Part shown: positions 1 to 12,767 of the stretch, in pieces
Layout: each line of letters begins with the position of its first letter
Numbering within the stretch: the stretch's first letter is position 1
NCBI GenBank assembly: GCA_050084985.1
Contig: JBITNC010000001.1
Span: 178,684,001-178,748,000, forward strand
Direction of reading: 5' to 3'
Source: Nageia nagi
Lineage: Eukaryota; Pinophyta
Length of the DNA stretch: 64,000 nucleotides
Program-made: the position numbers and the translations under genes
Notes under the pieces: generated by a model
The model's database searches: none
Seen by the model: only the letters and a program-made list of their open reading frames with translations
What the model was told of the DNA's origin: nothing

Positions 1-538
1 ATGTAATAAATGTAATGGACCATTGTATAATGTAAATGATATCAAATATAAAGAAAGATACCTTAAACCATGTAATGTGCAATGATCTCAAGAATCAAAG
101 AAGAATAGGAAGTTGCTATAAAGACACATCAAAGGCAATGCAAGAGGCATCCTATGAGGGCATTATAAATACCAAGAGAGACTTCAACAAATGCAATATC
201 ACTCTATCCTACCAACAATGGTATTTTGTAACACCACCTTTGCATAGATCTATTGAACCCTTCAACTTGCTTTCATATATATTTTATTTTGATCATGGAT
301 CTACTTATTTAATGCAACCAAAAGCATATGATATTTAGGCTATTGGTGACATATATATTTATTAATGCACCATGGTGATTGATGAATGGTTTTTGTTATT
401 TCATGTAATGTGATTACGATGAAGTTACATTGATTATCATTATTCATTTGATGCCATATTTCTAATATATGCTTCAATAATTATATTGTAGATAAATAAT
501 GTATCAATTTATCATCTATGCATTCTTTTGGGTCTACA
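1..538 (+). repeat. Truncated LTR of the LTR-B family (3' LTR or solo LTR)
   Basis: This stretch aligns by eye with the reverse complement of the two LTRs of LTR-B at 19943-20551 and 55619-56230. Shared blocks include the region around positions 60-130, the block near 375-395 and the terminal GGTCTACA at 531-538. The LTR start lies outside the window. The bases after 538 do not resemble the primer-binding site seen next to the LTR-B 5' LTR, so this is a 3' or solo LTR. The 100-codon open frame at 36-338 matches an open frame inside the 20.1-20.4 kb copy, but this reflects shared LTR sequence and not a gene. Confidence 0.7.
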
Positions 539-3500
539 CTTGCATTATGTGATAGGACAAATATATAATTAAATAAAAAGGGTATAGACATGACTTCTTA
601 ATGAATTTATGTGCACTATGCCATATGGTATTCTTACTTCACTCAAAGACCTTTATCTCTTTGAATAACTGTAAATCAACGAATGGATAGTAGATTTTAA
701 TGTTACATATTTTTTTCCTATTCTAATTTGAATTAGCATTCCAATAGGCATTTTATTTAATATCAAGGAAACACCTTTGATAAGGTATTTCAAGTAAATT
801 GTGTAGGAGCATACTCTTTTCAAATGGTATTTCAGTAGGTGTCCCTTCTAGCATGCCTTTCTATGTTTATACTTTGCTTATTGCACCCATAAATACACAT
901 TTGATGAGATAATTTGTTCAACCATGTTGTATACCTATTCTAGGCCTATCACTTATTGAAGGATGTGATATATTAGACTATGTTTCAACAAGAATTCTAT
1001 CAACCATTCATTGTTCCTTCTTGCACTATACTTAGTATGTGACTACGACCAATGCATCCCACGAAAGTATACTCAATAAAGCCTTTATAAGAATAATTCA
1101 TAAACCCTTATAATGTATGCATTTTATGCATACCTAGGCAATTTGTAGGCCTACTCAATAGAGTTGTGTGCATGAGAGGCAACATTCTTCACAAGCTTCC
1201 TTAACTTGTTTATTGGATCATATTGATCACTAAAATATGTTAAGTAATGTTTTTAAGTGGCATTTTATTAAACCAATAATGGTTCTACTCAACCTATCCA
1301 AAATAGATGTCAATCCATTCACATAGCACTCTCAATGCATCTATTTTGATTAAATCCTATATATATTATGGAGCAATGATGTGTAGAAAAATTATATGAC
1401 TACTCTGTGTATTTCCTATAATTTTGAAAGTATATGGATAAGGTGTTCGAAACTAGCTCGGAACATACCTTATGATCCTTGGGGTCCATGGGGTGATGTA
1501 ATGAGATAGTTTGACAAAAAAATATTTGGTATTCCAAATGTATCCATTAGAAAAAAACCAAAACCATTTCATTAGAATCGATGCATCTCCATAAATCATA
1601 GAGTTTCCCTCTAAAAATATGAAGTAATGATCATACCAAAAATATTTTTTATTGAACAATCCATGAGGTTAATTAACATTGTGACATTCTAACAAATAAT
1701 TAATAACCTATCTTTTATTGTATTTAAATACATTTGTTCAAATTTTTCAATGAGTAAAATAAGGTGCCTTTTAATTAAGTATTATGAGTTGCTTTTGAGA
1801 TTAATGATTAATGACTATGATTGAAGTATTGGTGTAATAGTTCCTATTATTTGATGAAAAATATGTCAACTTATTTGATTCTTTTTTTAATTTAGAAATT
1901 ATGAGAATGATTAAAATGTTACCCTAATACTAAGGAAGGGAGTTCATTCCATAGGGAACATAAAACCTTTCAAGGTCCTTAAAAAGGGGATTTTGAGCTT
2001 GTTGAAATGGATTATGAAGCATTTTGGTCAAAAAGCTATCCTAATCCTCAATACTCATAAGCCATTCCTAGTACTCCAAATCAATGAACCTTGGATCCTT
2101 GGAAGATTTTGGGAGATCAAGATGGCTAAAAGCTATAGCAAATACATAATGAAGATTATCAAATACCTCTACATGAATATGATATAATTTCCCTACATTA
2201 TAAGGTATCACTTATATAATCAAGTGTCTCACTTTTAATGATGTATAAATTAGGGTTACCCTATACTTGTAATATTTAAACCCTCATGATAGGGTTGATA
2301 TGAAGCTATTTGCATCCATAAATAAAGCCTATGTATTATATATAAACCTATTGACCTAGAATATGTATTACTCTTAAATGGGAATGAAATATTAGAATTA
2401 AGATCAAGGAAAGATTTATCAAATGACTTTAGTGTGCTCATAACTATCAAAGTATGGTATAAAATAAAATAATAGCTATGAAGGTAATTATGAGGACAAT
2501 TCTAATGTCCTTAAATAAAATCAAAAGCTAAGGATGTAACCCATATTATGTAGAGTGACTCAATAAGGAGAAAGGATATCTAATATGAAAATAGATAATA
2601 AATAGGATAACACCATGGGTCCTTCAACACTTTTAAATGGATTGAGTGAGATAGCCTTATGTCAATATGATATAATTTATGATTTATATATAGATAATGA
2701 ATTGGAAGTTAACACATAGAAAGTGATATGTAGCATTAAAATGAAGGGAGAAAACTTATGACATGGTTAGGACTAGCAATATAGAGAACATGTTCTTAGG
2801 AATATTTTCTTCAAGGAATTGAATAGAAATGAACATAGATTTATATAATAAAAGAATATCTATATGTCCATAGCCCCATGATATGAATAATTATCTTGAA
2901 GAATGTTACATGGATCAAACAATGAGGTTTGAAGATAAACCTTAAGGATGACCTAGATTAGGTGATAAACCCTAGAAAGATAATGAAAACTATAATTTTA
3001 TCATAAGTTTGAAATAAGTCTACAAGAATAAAATTTATGGGTTATCTCAATGATCAGGAAAAATACATAGAAATTTCATTTCTTTTTAGGATAATTCGCT
3101 AAACAACATACAAAAGAAATATTCCTTGAGTATGGACCACTTTACATTGCACTTCCTTTTTAGAAGTAGTTGACTTTAGTGTTAACTCAAGGTTCATTAT
3201 TATTTTCTAGCATGTGAATTTTTTATAAAGTAGTAATTCATATGCTACACCATGAATATGGAGAAAATATAGTACTTTCAAATATTCCTAGTGACTTACT
3301 AAATAAGTTTGATATGACACTTCTTGCATATGCTAATGAATTTATTATTTGTTTATTTTAAATATGAAATATGGCTTTTTTACGATGAACTAAATTAGAG
3401 TATCATCTTAATGATTGGTACAAGCACAAAACTTAAAAACCCTAATAATTTATCAAAGATCAATTATCTATAGGATTGATAGAACATGGGCTAGTTTTAT

Positions 3501-4179
3501 TTTATAATCTTGCCTAAATATTATTATACTTTACAAATTACTCAAGGGTATTATTCCAATATCCATGGATCCCCAAGATATGGGCATAGGAATGACAAAC
3601 TCCATGGTGAGCCTAGTTGATAGATATGGGTAGGCTAGTGTCTCATCCTCAATAATGTGTCAAATGAGGATAGCAATCGATAAAAAAACAATTACTAGAT
3701 GAGGGTAATTAGTAGTTATAATAATTACAATAGCAAATAGGAGTATGAATACTATTCCATAGGTGATGATGCTTACTTTCTCATAAAGAAGTTTTCCTAG
3801 GACAATCTATATGCTCCTATGAATTAGGGGATTATCATTGGAAATGGATACATAACCAAGTGGATGAGCATTCTCTCAAGTGATATGGGCCTTGAGTAGG
3901 AAACCACTACATCATGACTAGAATGTCTATTGTACAATTCATGAGAAGAAATGGTGGGGTCACATATAAGGTATCTCCTAATGGGATAAACATTACGGGG
4001 TGAACACCAAAACCAATTTGATTAGGATTTGTTAATCCAAATTTGGCCAATCTTTCTATGTGAGTATTAACTAGATAGTAAATTCGATATGCTCATATGA
4101 TCACCTCATCCATTACTAGATCATTCAATTCTTCAAACTAATAAAAAAATTAGGTCTAAAAGTTTAGGGTTTATGATGT
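539..4179. other. AT-rich sequence without a recognisable gene
   Basis: I see no supported gene here. Open frames are short (68 codons or fewer) and match nothing I recognise. The frame at 1453-1659 (minus) is rich in Trp, Tyr and Phe and the frame at 1993-2187 (plus) is hydrophobic and basic. Stretches around 3540-3960 carry Asn/Tyr-rich translations that could be an old retrotransposon gag, but no motif supports that. Much of it is probably transposon DNA decayed beyond reading by eye. Confidence 0.4.
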
Positions 4180-4830
4180 CAAGAATAGGTGAAAAGATTA
4201 TCAAGAAATAGGTGGTATCATTATAGTGTTTCATTAGTTACAAGATATATGAGTGGTCCATCCATTATCCATATTAAGGAAATGAAGAGAATGCCTAAGT
4301 ATGTGAAGGGGAATATCAATTTTGGAATCCATTACTCATGTAATTCTAAGTTTAAGCTTAAAATTATAGTGATAATGATTGGGGTAGTGATTTAGATGAT
4401 AAAAAGAGCACATGTGGTAATCACTTCTCTCTTAGATCTAGCTCAATTTCATGGAGCTTAAGAAAATAATCCATTATAGCTCTTTCAAGTACTAAAGTTA
4501 AGTAATTGCAATGACAAGTGCATAGTACAAGCATAATGGTTGAGGAAGGTGTTGAAAGACATTTGAGAGAAGAAAAAATAAGTAACTTTAATTTCTATGA
4601 TAACCAAGGTGTCAGTAAGTTGGCACAAAATCCTCTCCATTATTCCATAATAAAACACTTCGATTTAAAGACTCATTTTGTCTTGTATTTGGTGGAGAAA
4701 GGGCTAGTGACATCGAGATATTATCAAAATCAATACCAAGTTGCAAATATCTTTACTAAAATGATGGAAAGACCTTAATTTATGTTGTTAAGAGACCTAA
4801 TTGTTAGACCTCTTATTAGCAAGGGGGAGT
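4180..4830 (+). pseudogene. Ty1/copia reverse transcriptase C-terminus and RNase H remnant
   Basis: Translated pieces follow the end of a copia polyprotein in order. First comes SLVTRYMSGPS with KYVKGNINFGI near 4230-4330, the segment between RT and RNase H. Next is a DDKKST-like block near 4400, then SISWSLRKQ at about 4450, then YDNQGVSKLAQNPLHYS at 4600-4650. Last is VANIFTKMMERP just before 4778, the equivalent of the family's VADI-TK ending. Several frameshifts and stops separate the pieces, and the N-terminal RT, integrase and gag were not found upstream. It ends in a purine run next to a putative LTR, so it is the 3' end of a truncated element. Confidence 0.85.
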
Positions 4831-4831
4831 A
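4818..4831 (+). promoter_or_regulatory. Polypurine tract of the copia remnant
   Basis: The run GCAAGGGGGAGTA directly follows the end of the RNase H remnant and directly precedes a TG dinucleotide at 4832. This is the usual place for the plus-strand DNA primer site of an LTR retrotransposon. Confidence 0.7.
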
Positions 4832-5293
4832 TGAAGACTACCAAGGCATAATAATAAGTTAATTACATTTAAAACTACCATATTGAAGCTCACTAGTTTT
4901 ATTTTTCACATACAATTTAAGAACCAGTTACTTACAAATTGACTATGATATCAAGCTATCAGTTAGCTAACCAACCTGTAAGCTAGTATTGAGTATTACA
5001 TTTATTTTTAAATTATCTCTTCATTTTTAGCTTCATTTTATTTTTCTTTGAGAATAATGTGAACTGAACAATCAATGTCACCTATAACCTATTGAATGTA
5101 TTTATTCTTCATTTCAAGTTATAAATATTTTTGGTGTGTGTTCTCAATCATCTATGCAAGTTTATGGGTGTTATGTGAACTTTGAGCTTCCATTGATGAA
5201 TGAATTTTACCTTTGAGTTGCAAAATAGTGTTGCCATTAATTTGTTTGAGTGATTCACTTATTTATTTATGATTAAAAACTTCATGTTCTACA
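4832..5293 (+). repeat. Putative 3' LTR of the copia remnant
   Basis: The sequence begins TGAAGACTACC right after the polypurine tract, which fixes the 5' edge well. No partner LTR is present in the window and the 3' edge is a guess, placed at a TTCTACA near 5293. No target-site duplication could be tested. Confidence 0.45.
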
Positions 5294-8200
5294 CTTAATA
5301 TGCAACCATAAGATTTCACATTGATAAACTCTGAAAGGATAAATAAATATAAGGGTATTAAGCTAAGTATAAGTGGAAGGATTAACAACCTTAGCAATGT
5401 TAAGTCAGACCATTAATATGATGAATCATATTATGAATACTATGAGGATAATCAGGGATTAGATGATGATGATTAGGAACAAAATGAAACTAATGAAGAA
5501 CAAAATTAGTAGTTCATAACCAATAATATTAGATTGATAAGATCCCACTATTATATAATGAGGGATTAAATCCCACTATTGGTAGCTCAAAATGATCATT
5601 GATGATCTTATTGATGCATTTTTGGGTGCTAAAAATTTTGGAGCATGATCATTTCTGCCTACATAGGGTTTGTTTGACCTTCATTTTTTTATTTTATAGA
5701 AAAAATTCTACAAAATAAATTGAAAATTAAAATTAAGATAAAATGATTAAAAAACCCTAAAATGTATGCTAAATATAATAAAATAGATGAATATTTGGAT
5801 AAAATATAAGCATGTGGAGTAAAATGACTTACCACATGCCCAAAGAGATTATCATAGATCAACTCGACTCAATGACTTGCTCTTCTAGAAATGGAATGTG
5901 CTATTGCAATGAAAATACCCAAGTATGATCACAAATGCTCAAACTAAAAATCACAAATACTCAAAATAAAGAGAGACATGCCACTTGGGATAATTTTATT
6001 TGGGTGTAATAAAATAATCTTCAATAATCCTCACTCCCACAAATAATATTTTCAAGGGTCCTCACAACCTAGAAAAAGGATCATCAGTGTTCCTCTACAA
6101 ATTACATTTTCAAAAATTAAAAATATAGTATCCAAAATAATATCTAAATAAGGTCAAATTTGAGGCACAATCATTCATCTTTACTCAATAGGATGATAGA
6201 TTAGTTCAACAATATAAATAATATATCTACCTAATTTTAGAGATACTCAATTAAAATTAGGGTTATCAAAGTAATCAAACTAGGGAAATTTGGTATGCAT
6301 ATAGATAACAACATAAAAGCTAATGAAAATTAGTTTTAAAGAAATACCATTGAAATTCTTCTTATTATTCAAAGAAAAATTTAACATTTAAAAAAAATTA
6401 AAATGACCATCATGAATTAAGATTAATGTACATTTTACAAAAATTAAATCATCAAGTAGTCTATTTATCAAATTCCCTCTTTCAATCATATTTTAGATTC
6501 CATAAGATTACACAAAATTAACCCACATGAATCTTGTTTGGATCTAATAGGATTACATAAAATGGATCCACTATGCTCTTATGATCTTGAGATATCACAT
6601 AAGCAATCATAGGGAATCAAAAATAACCTTCAATTCAACCTTTGGTTGAACATGTTCAAGTAATTAAGTTTCAAGTATAAAGCTTCCAATTTTATTAGTA
6701 ATTTATTTTGAAATTTACTTATCATATATTATATACTTTGGAGAAATTCATATATAACCCTCACAGGAAGATGGCTCTACTCCTAGATTATCAATTTTGT
6801 ATCTCTTAGGTTATCAAAATATACACATGGGTCATTATAGTCCATGACCTTTTCGGAAGATGGCTATATTTCAATGATTACCATTACACCCTACTTTGTT
6901 AGAATTTTAATGTTTGGTTAGCTTGATGATATTTATGTTATGTGATTTATTTTTTGAGCTAATTCAAACTCATATATTTATGATCTAATAATATATGTGA
7001 TATGAGTTTTTTTATATTTGTATATGTTTCATTCTTGCATATTATTTTTGCCTTGAATCCCTCCTTCTTTATTGCCAACAAAGACCTCCAAGTCAAAAAG
7101 GGGCTAAGGATTTTTTGTTACCATGAGGATGGATCCACATTTTTTATGGAAATTTTCTTCTCCTTTATGTACTTTAGAATGTATTATTTTCATATTTTTA
7201 TTTTTTCAATCATAATTCTAAAGCAAAACATTTATAGACACCTTAATTTAATTTTATATTTATTTAAAATATAATTATATATTTCATAAATAAATATCAA
7301 TTAAATATTATTGATTTCAAGATATTTTATAATTTTGGATTGATAGTTTAACTTACTTATTTGATAGATATATAAAGGAGAGGAGATACCTTAATCTACA
7401 ATCATACCTTCTTAGGAGTTGATAGTGTAGATAAACAACTTTATTTTATTTATCAACACTACTTATCAAACTTAATATTAGCCTATATGATCATGTTTAT
7501 ACTATTTATAACCTTTCAAACATATTTTGTAACATCATTACAAATGGTCAAAGCTTTGATTTTGATTTTGGGTAGTAGAACCATAGGAATAAAAACACTA
7601 GTTACTTATTTTAGAGAGAGAAGATTATTGACAACCTAATCCTAGGTAAGTTAGTAGCCCAAACTTATCCATGAGTTAACAATGATCCTTCTAAGTACAA
7701 ATGAATCCTTCATTTGGTAATCCTAGTACACCAAATATGTAAGTTCATCTATTTTTTTATCTTCCATACTTCCTTTTGGTTTGATCAAATAGCTAGGTTT
7801 ATTTTTTATTTATGATTTATAATATATATATTATTGATTATTACAATTTTATGCAATTGATATAGTAGATATTCAAATAAATATTTATTATTTAATTATA
7901 TATAAAATATAATTTTTCAAATATATAGGGATATTCAAAGTATAAAATTTAATATATTTGATTGAAGATGAGAAGATTGTATTTGGAGAATCAAAAGACT
8001 ACCCCAACATTTGAGGTTGAAAAGAAGGTCATAATGTTCCAATCGAAGGGATTTACCTTAGTAGGTTAAGTAGTTATTATAATCAAAATAATAATTTATT
8101 AGGTTTATTTAAGATATTAAATTTAACCAAATAATGATGAAATAGCAATAGCACAAAAGATGACAATGATCTAAGATGACCTAATTGTGCTTAACCTATC

Positions 8201-9333
8201 AAATCTAGATTAATGAAAGATAGAAACCTATACTTTTACTATTATGATGAAGAGAGTTGATATTCAGCACAAGGGATATCAATGACAAGCTTCTCCATTT
8301 TATAAAGCCACTAATATATACTTAACCTAGATATGTCATTAGGATCCCAATGATGTTGATCGACTAGCATTTTAGAATGCTTCGTAGTTTCACTTATTAT
8401 TATTAATTATCCTTAAAATCATGGAATATTATGCATAATGGTTTTGAAAGAATGCAAGAATGCAAGGATTAAATTATAAAAAAATATAGATATGATAGTT
8501 GGAATTAAGAAACACAAATTAATCAGGACACAAGTATATTACCACCCAGCAATGATTCAGGATCATGACATGGTTTCTCATGCATAAGTCTTCCACCTTT
8601 ATAGATAGAATGTCTAGTGTCAAGACTCCTCCTTGGGTGTATGGTACACATGGGCCAAGACTCCATCTTGGGCTTATCTCTAGGCTAACATTTTATCAAA
8701 AAACACAAAGGTAGATAAGTTTGCATAATGAAAAGAGTATTAAATCACTTAAATAAATAAATTATTACAAATTCCTAAATAGTGTATTTTAAATAAATTA
8801 AAACTTCTTTTTAGGTGTTAACAATAGTAATTCATTAATGACTATTCATTCTAGAGTACTTAAGGATTGTTTAAGGGTGATCTATATATTTCATCCATGA
8901 TTTCAAAGTATTGATATATTTGAATTCATAATAATACTAACAATAAATAACATAGTAGATAGGGAAAATGAATAAAAATTATTCTTAAGATTTGGGTTCC
9001 ATATTATATAAACTATATATACATTATTCTCAATAGATATGGTCATCTATATCAATACATAGATTATGTGAGAAAATCCTCATTTGACCAAGAGGAAATT
9101 TGATGCCATGTGATATATATAATTTGATATATTCAATAATGAAAATAATAACATTATCCAATCTCATGTATACTTAAAGATAATATAATATATTTGGAGA
9201 AAGTTATCATTTTGGGTCAATTAAAATTGACCTCAAGTAATCCAAATATATTTCCTTCTTAATCCTTTGTATTGATATCTCTAGTAAATAGTCTAGAAGA
9301 TTTATTTGAGCATTAAGAACTAGGGAAATATTT
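5294..9333. other. AT-rich unassigned sequence
   Basis: No gene, RNA or complete element was recognised. The 90-codon frame at 7002-7274 encodes almost only Phe, Ile, Leu and Tyr from a T-rich run and is not credible as a gene. Near 8620-8672 two small hairpin-capable motifs occur in a row, the second being CCAAGA-CTCCA-TCTTGG. Around 5920-5970 there is a short direct repeat of ATCACAAATGCTCAAACTAAAA type. The rest may be transposon remnants too decayed to classify. Confidence 0.4.
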
Positions 9334-10078
9334 TTTTTTGGTACCTAAATTTGGTCCCCCTAATGTGTCCCCACTTAGGTGTCTTATTATATTAATGGTA
9401 TATCATATTATTAAGCCATTTATATAATTATATGTTATATTGGCCTATTATAGAACATTACTCATGTAATATATTTCTATTCTTATAGGTACCCCAATGA
9501 CAAAGCTAGGCTCAAGGTATTCTATGAAGGATTACACTTTCCTATAAGAGAAGGAAGACCTCACATGGGTTTATTATCATATCTATTCCTAGTATGCTCA
9601 TGCTTATTATCTTCCAAGGTATTTCTTAATACTACCTATTGGGATAGAGATTTGATTATCACATAAGTATTTTCATTCTTTCAATTTTCAATTATATGCT
9701 AGATTCAACTAGTCATTATCATACTACTATTTAGGTCTTACTTGCATACTTTATTAATCAAAACTTTAGCACCTATGTTCCCTCTAACATCCATGCTACT
9801 ATTTGTTAGCTCAAAGCCCATGCTGGTGTTCCTATCTACTATTGGAATGGAGTTTGCATATCAATACCATCCATCCATGATAAGTTCCTATCTGCATATC
9901 CCTTCAACATCCAAGTAATTTTAATACTTCCTTTATACACTATCTCATTATTCAAGTATTTCAAATTATTCTATTTCATGTTATTTGTTTGTTTGCATAT
10001 TATTGCATATCATCACATGTGAATGTTTAGCATATTTTCTACTTAGGTTATCCTAGGGGTCACTAAAAATATTCAACA
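9334..10078 (+). repeat. LTR-G 5' LTR
   Basis: This copy pairs with 17664-19693. The left edge is approximate because it lies in a T homopolymer (9331-9339) where the expected TG has been lost. The right edge is placed at ATTCAACA, position 10078. The primer-binding site expected just after it cannot be identified with confidence. Confidence 0.7.
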
Positions 10079-10541
10079 TATTGTCATCCACCTTTCCTAG
10101 CATATCCATATCTTAATTAGAATTGGAAAGTGTTGCATAAAACTTCTTTGAATTATTTATTTTAGGGCATCATATTTTATGGAATTTTTAATAGGAAGCC
10201 TTAGGTTTTGTTGGCTCTTTAGTTATCTTAATTTTTTGCAAGATTAGAAAGCCATATTGCTTTAAAATTATTAAAAAATTAACAGTATTTTTATTTTATG
10301 GAATTTAGTTTTTGTTCAAAATTCTATATTTTGAGCATAATTTTTGAAAAATTAGTGGTTCTTTATTCCCTAAAATTTTTTCTAAATCCTATATATTCAT
10401 GGTAGGAAACTTTTAGAAAGTAAAATTGAGTTTATTTGCTTAAATTTTCTTGAGATTTTGAGTTAAAACTTTTGTGGAATTTTATCTTTGCATTAAACCC
10501 TTGATTTTGAAGGTTATTTTGGTCAATTTAGTGAGTTTTTG
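10079..10541. other. LTR-G leader segment
   Basis: This is the stretch between the 5' LTR of LTR-G and the insertion point of LTR-I. It is AT-rich and I see no coding motif in it. It resumes after LTR-I at about 12768. Confidence 0.5.
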
Positions 10542-11933
10542 TGTGATGAGCCAAACTAGGGCTCACTCCTCAAACATTCCCTAGGCAAGGGATGGTTAGA
10601 TTCTAGCTTCAAAATTGGTAAAAAAGATATCAAAAATACACAAGATATCTTATGTATAACTATTTATGAGAAATTTAGCAATTATAATATGAAAATGCTA
10701 AAAATACCCTAACATCCAGTTATGTTTAGTAAACACACAAATTGACTATGCAATCTCTCTAGTAATTCAACAACTCAATCAAGGAGTAAATTGTAAATTT
10801 AACAATGCAAAACTACTCCATAAACATAACATTCAGGCATAGATAAATAGATAGCAAGATATTGATAGCAAAATATAATTGTATTCAATATAACAAGAGT
10901 AACATAATTGCAATATTTTTATCTAACTAAGAATATTTTACCAATACTACCTCTAATAGGGTTATGTCATATGGATCTAGGGCCTCACCAATCATAGAAG
11001 TAGTGAGGTGCAAACTAGGTCTCCTCTGTAGCAAATGTGATGGAACTAGTAGCATTCCACTTAATATGGCTAGAGTAAGTTTAAGGTTATACTCCTCTCA
11101 CCTCAATACCTCAAATGCAAGTTGACCTATAAGTGGTGAAGAAAGAGTTATCATACTCAATATAAAAAAGGGATTTAATAGTAATAATCTGCTTATGCCA
11201 TAATAACTAAGAGTCCTCCCTTTATAGGTGAGGGTGATCATCTTCTAATCTTGCATTGATATGATATAATGATGGAGATATATGATCCATATGCTCATGC
11301 TTGCAACATCCAATATGGGGAGTCTTGGGATGAATGAAATCACATCTAAGGACCTAGAATGCGAATTTCCAACAAGCATTGATGTTGGACCACCATGGGA
11401 TTAGTACCATAGGTCCAAGTACCAAGGAGGATCAATGTGGGATCTTGGTATGATCACATGCCCAATTTCCATACTTGGGATCCATCCACTTACCTCAAGA
11501 TTATTGAAACCTACTTTAAGTTCCATTTCCAACCTTAAATCTCTAAATGATCTCGTAGTTGATGTAATTACTAAGGGAAATCCTCAACTTTGAAGAGGTA
11601 AGAACTGATGACTATTGGTGCATTAAATACCAATATTATAATCATCAAGCCTAAAATATGTAGTGCCTCTTTTAAGGATACTAATATTTCATTTACAAAT
11701 ATAATTGCCTTAGTATTATAAATACATCATTATTGGCATTTAGTAATTAACTAAATACAAATAAATAAATAAAAGGGCTATTAATTCTATAATTAGAGCT
11801 TTGCTAAGTCTCCAAGTGGAATTTATAATATTTTGATAAAATTCTACAAAAATATATAAAATTACTCCTAAATTAATATTCCCATTTATCAAAGGTGAAA
11901 TAGGGAAAAAACCTAAAAAATAGGGACATTACA
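10542..11933 (-). repeat. LTR-I 3' LTR
   Basis: This is the longer LTR copy, about 1.39 kb, running from TGTGATGAG to GGACATTACA on the + strand. Only its right-hand 680 bp are matched by the second copy. The left part is assigned on the strength of the inverted termini and the flanking duplication. Confidence 0.65.
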
Positions 11934-11950
11934 AGTCCACCTCCCTAAAT
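11934..11950 (-). promoter_or_regulatory. LTR-I polypurine tract
   Basis: On the minus strand the purine-rich run TTTAGGGAGGTGGACT immediately precedes the TGTAATGTCC start of the 3' LTR. It fixes the minus orientation of LTR-I. Confidence 0.6.
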
Positions 11951-12082
11951 TACTTATCCTCAAGCAATTTGAAAAATTCATAACTACAACAAAATCTTCT
12001 TGGTTAATATAAGAATTTGCAAACTTTAACTTCTTTTTTGGTGTAGTTATCAAATGTTGTCCATGCCCAAGCTCAATGCCTT

Positions 12083-12762
12083 TGATGATGATCTAATAAT
12101 GGAGATATGTGATCTATGTACTCATGTTTACAACATCCAATATGGGGAGCCTTGGGATGAATGAAATCACATCTAAGGACTAAAAATGCCAACATCCAAG
12201 AGGGGATGATGCTAGAGCACCTTGGGATCAATTTCATGGATCCAAGTACCAAAGAAGGCCAATGTGGGATATTGAGATACTCACATTCCCAACATCCATG
12301 CTTGGGAACCATCCACTAGCCTCAAGATTACCAAAACCTAGTTTGAAGTACCACATACAACCTTGGAGATCAAAATGACCTTGTAGTTAGTACAATCACC
12401 TAGGGAGATGCTCAACCTCAAATAGAAGAGCACATATAATTAGAGATGCATTAAATTCTAATATTACAATCATCAAAGATAAAATATGCAATGCCTATTT
12501 TAAGGAGACTAATATTGCTTTTATAGATATAATTGCCTTGGTATTATAAATACATCATTATTGGCATTTAGTAATTAACAAAATACAAAATAAATAAATA
12601 AATGGTCCATTTATTCCAAAATTAGAGATTTCCTAAGTCTCCAAGTGGAATTTACAACATTTTGGTCAAATACTACAAAAATAGATAAAATTTCTCCTAA
12701 ATTAATGTTCCCATTTATCATAGGTGAAATGGGAAAAACATCTAAAAAATGCAGACATTACA
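12083..12762 (-). repeat. LTR-I 5' LTR, truncated
   Basis: This copy aligns with 11255-11933 over almost its full length, with shared blocks CAATATGGGGAG, GAATGAAATCACATCTAAGG and CTAAGTCTCCAAGTGGAAT. It keeps the outer terminus ATTACA at 12762 but lacks the inner 700 bp. The open frame that starts at 12749 begins inside this LTR, so that ATG cannot be the original start of the LTR-G protein. Confidence 0.7.
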
Positions 12763-12767
12763 TTTTA

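Larger units (their letters stand above)
10542..12762 (-). mobile_element. LTR-I: collapsed LTR retrotransposon inside LTR-G
   Basis: Two copies of one sequence, 11255-11933 and 12083-12762, lie in direct orientation about 828 bp apart. The right ends read GGACATTACA and AGACATTACA. The left end of the longer copy starts TGTGATGAG, which is the inverted partner of TGTAATG. The flanks TTTTG (10537-10541) and TTTTA (12763-12767) look like a 5-bp target duplication with one change. Read on the minus strand, a purine-rich GGGAGGTGGACT precedes the TGTAATGTCC terminus. This makes it a minus-strand LTR element whose interior shrank to about 150 bp and whose 5' LTR lost its inner half. Confidence 0.75.

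Noticed and set aside
1453-1659. 68-codon minus-strand frame rich in Trp and Phe
   Set aside because: It looked protein-like at first, but has no recognisable domain and no continuation in neighbouring frames.
7002-7274. 90-codon open frame
   Set aside because: It is almost pure Phe, Ile, Leu and Tyr from a T-rich run, with no motif and no context.
8622-8672. Two short hairpins as a terminator or small RNA
   Set aside because: Stems are only 4-6 bp and there is no adjoining gene. It is probably chance in AT-rich DNA.
12749-12767. ATG at 12749 as the true start of the 236-codon ORF
   Set aside because: It lies in the LTR of the later insertion LTR-I, so it cannot be the ancestral start of the LTR-G protein.
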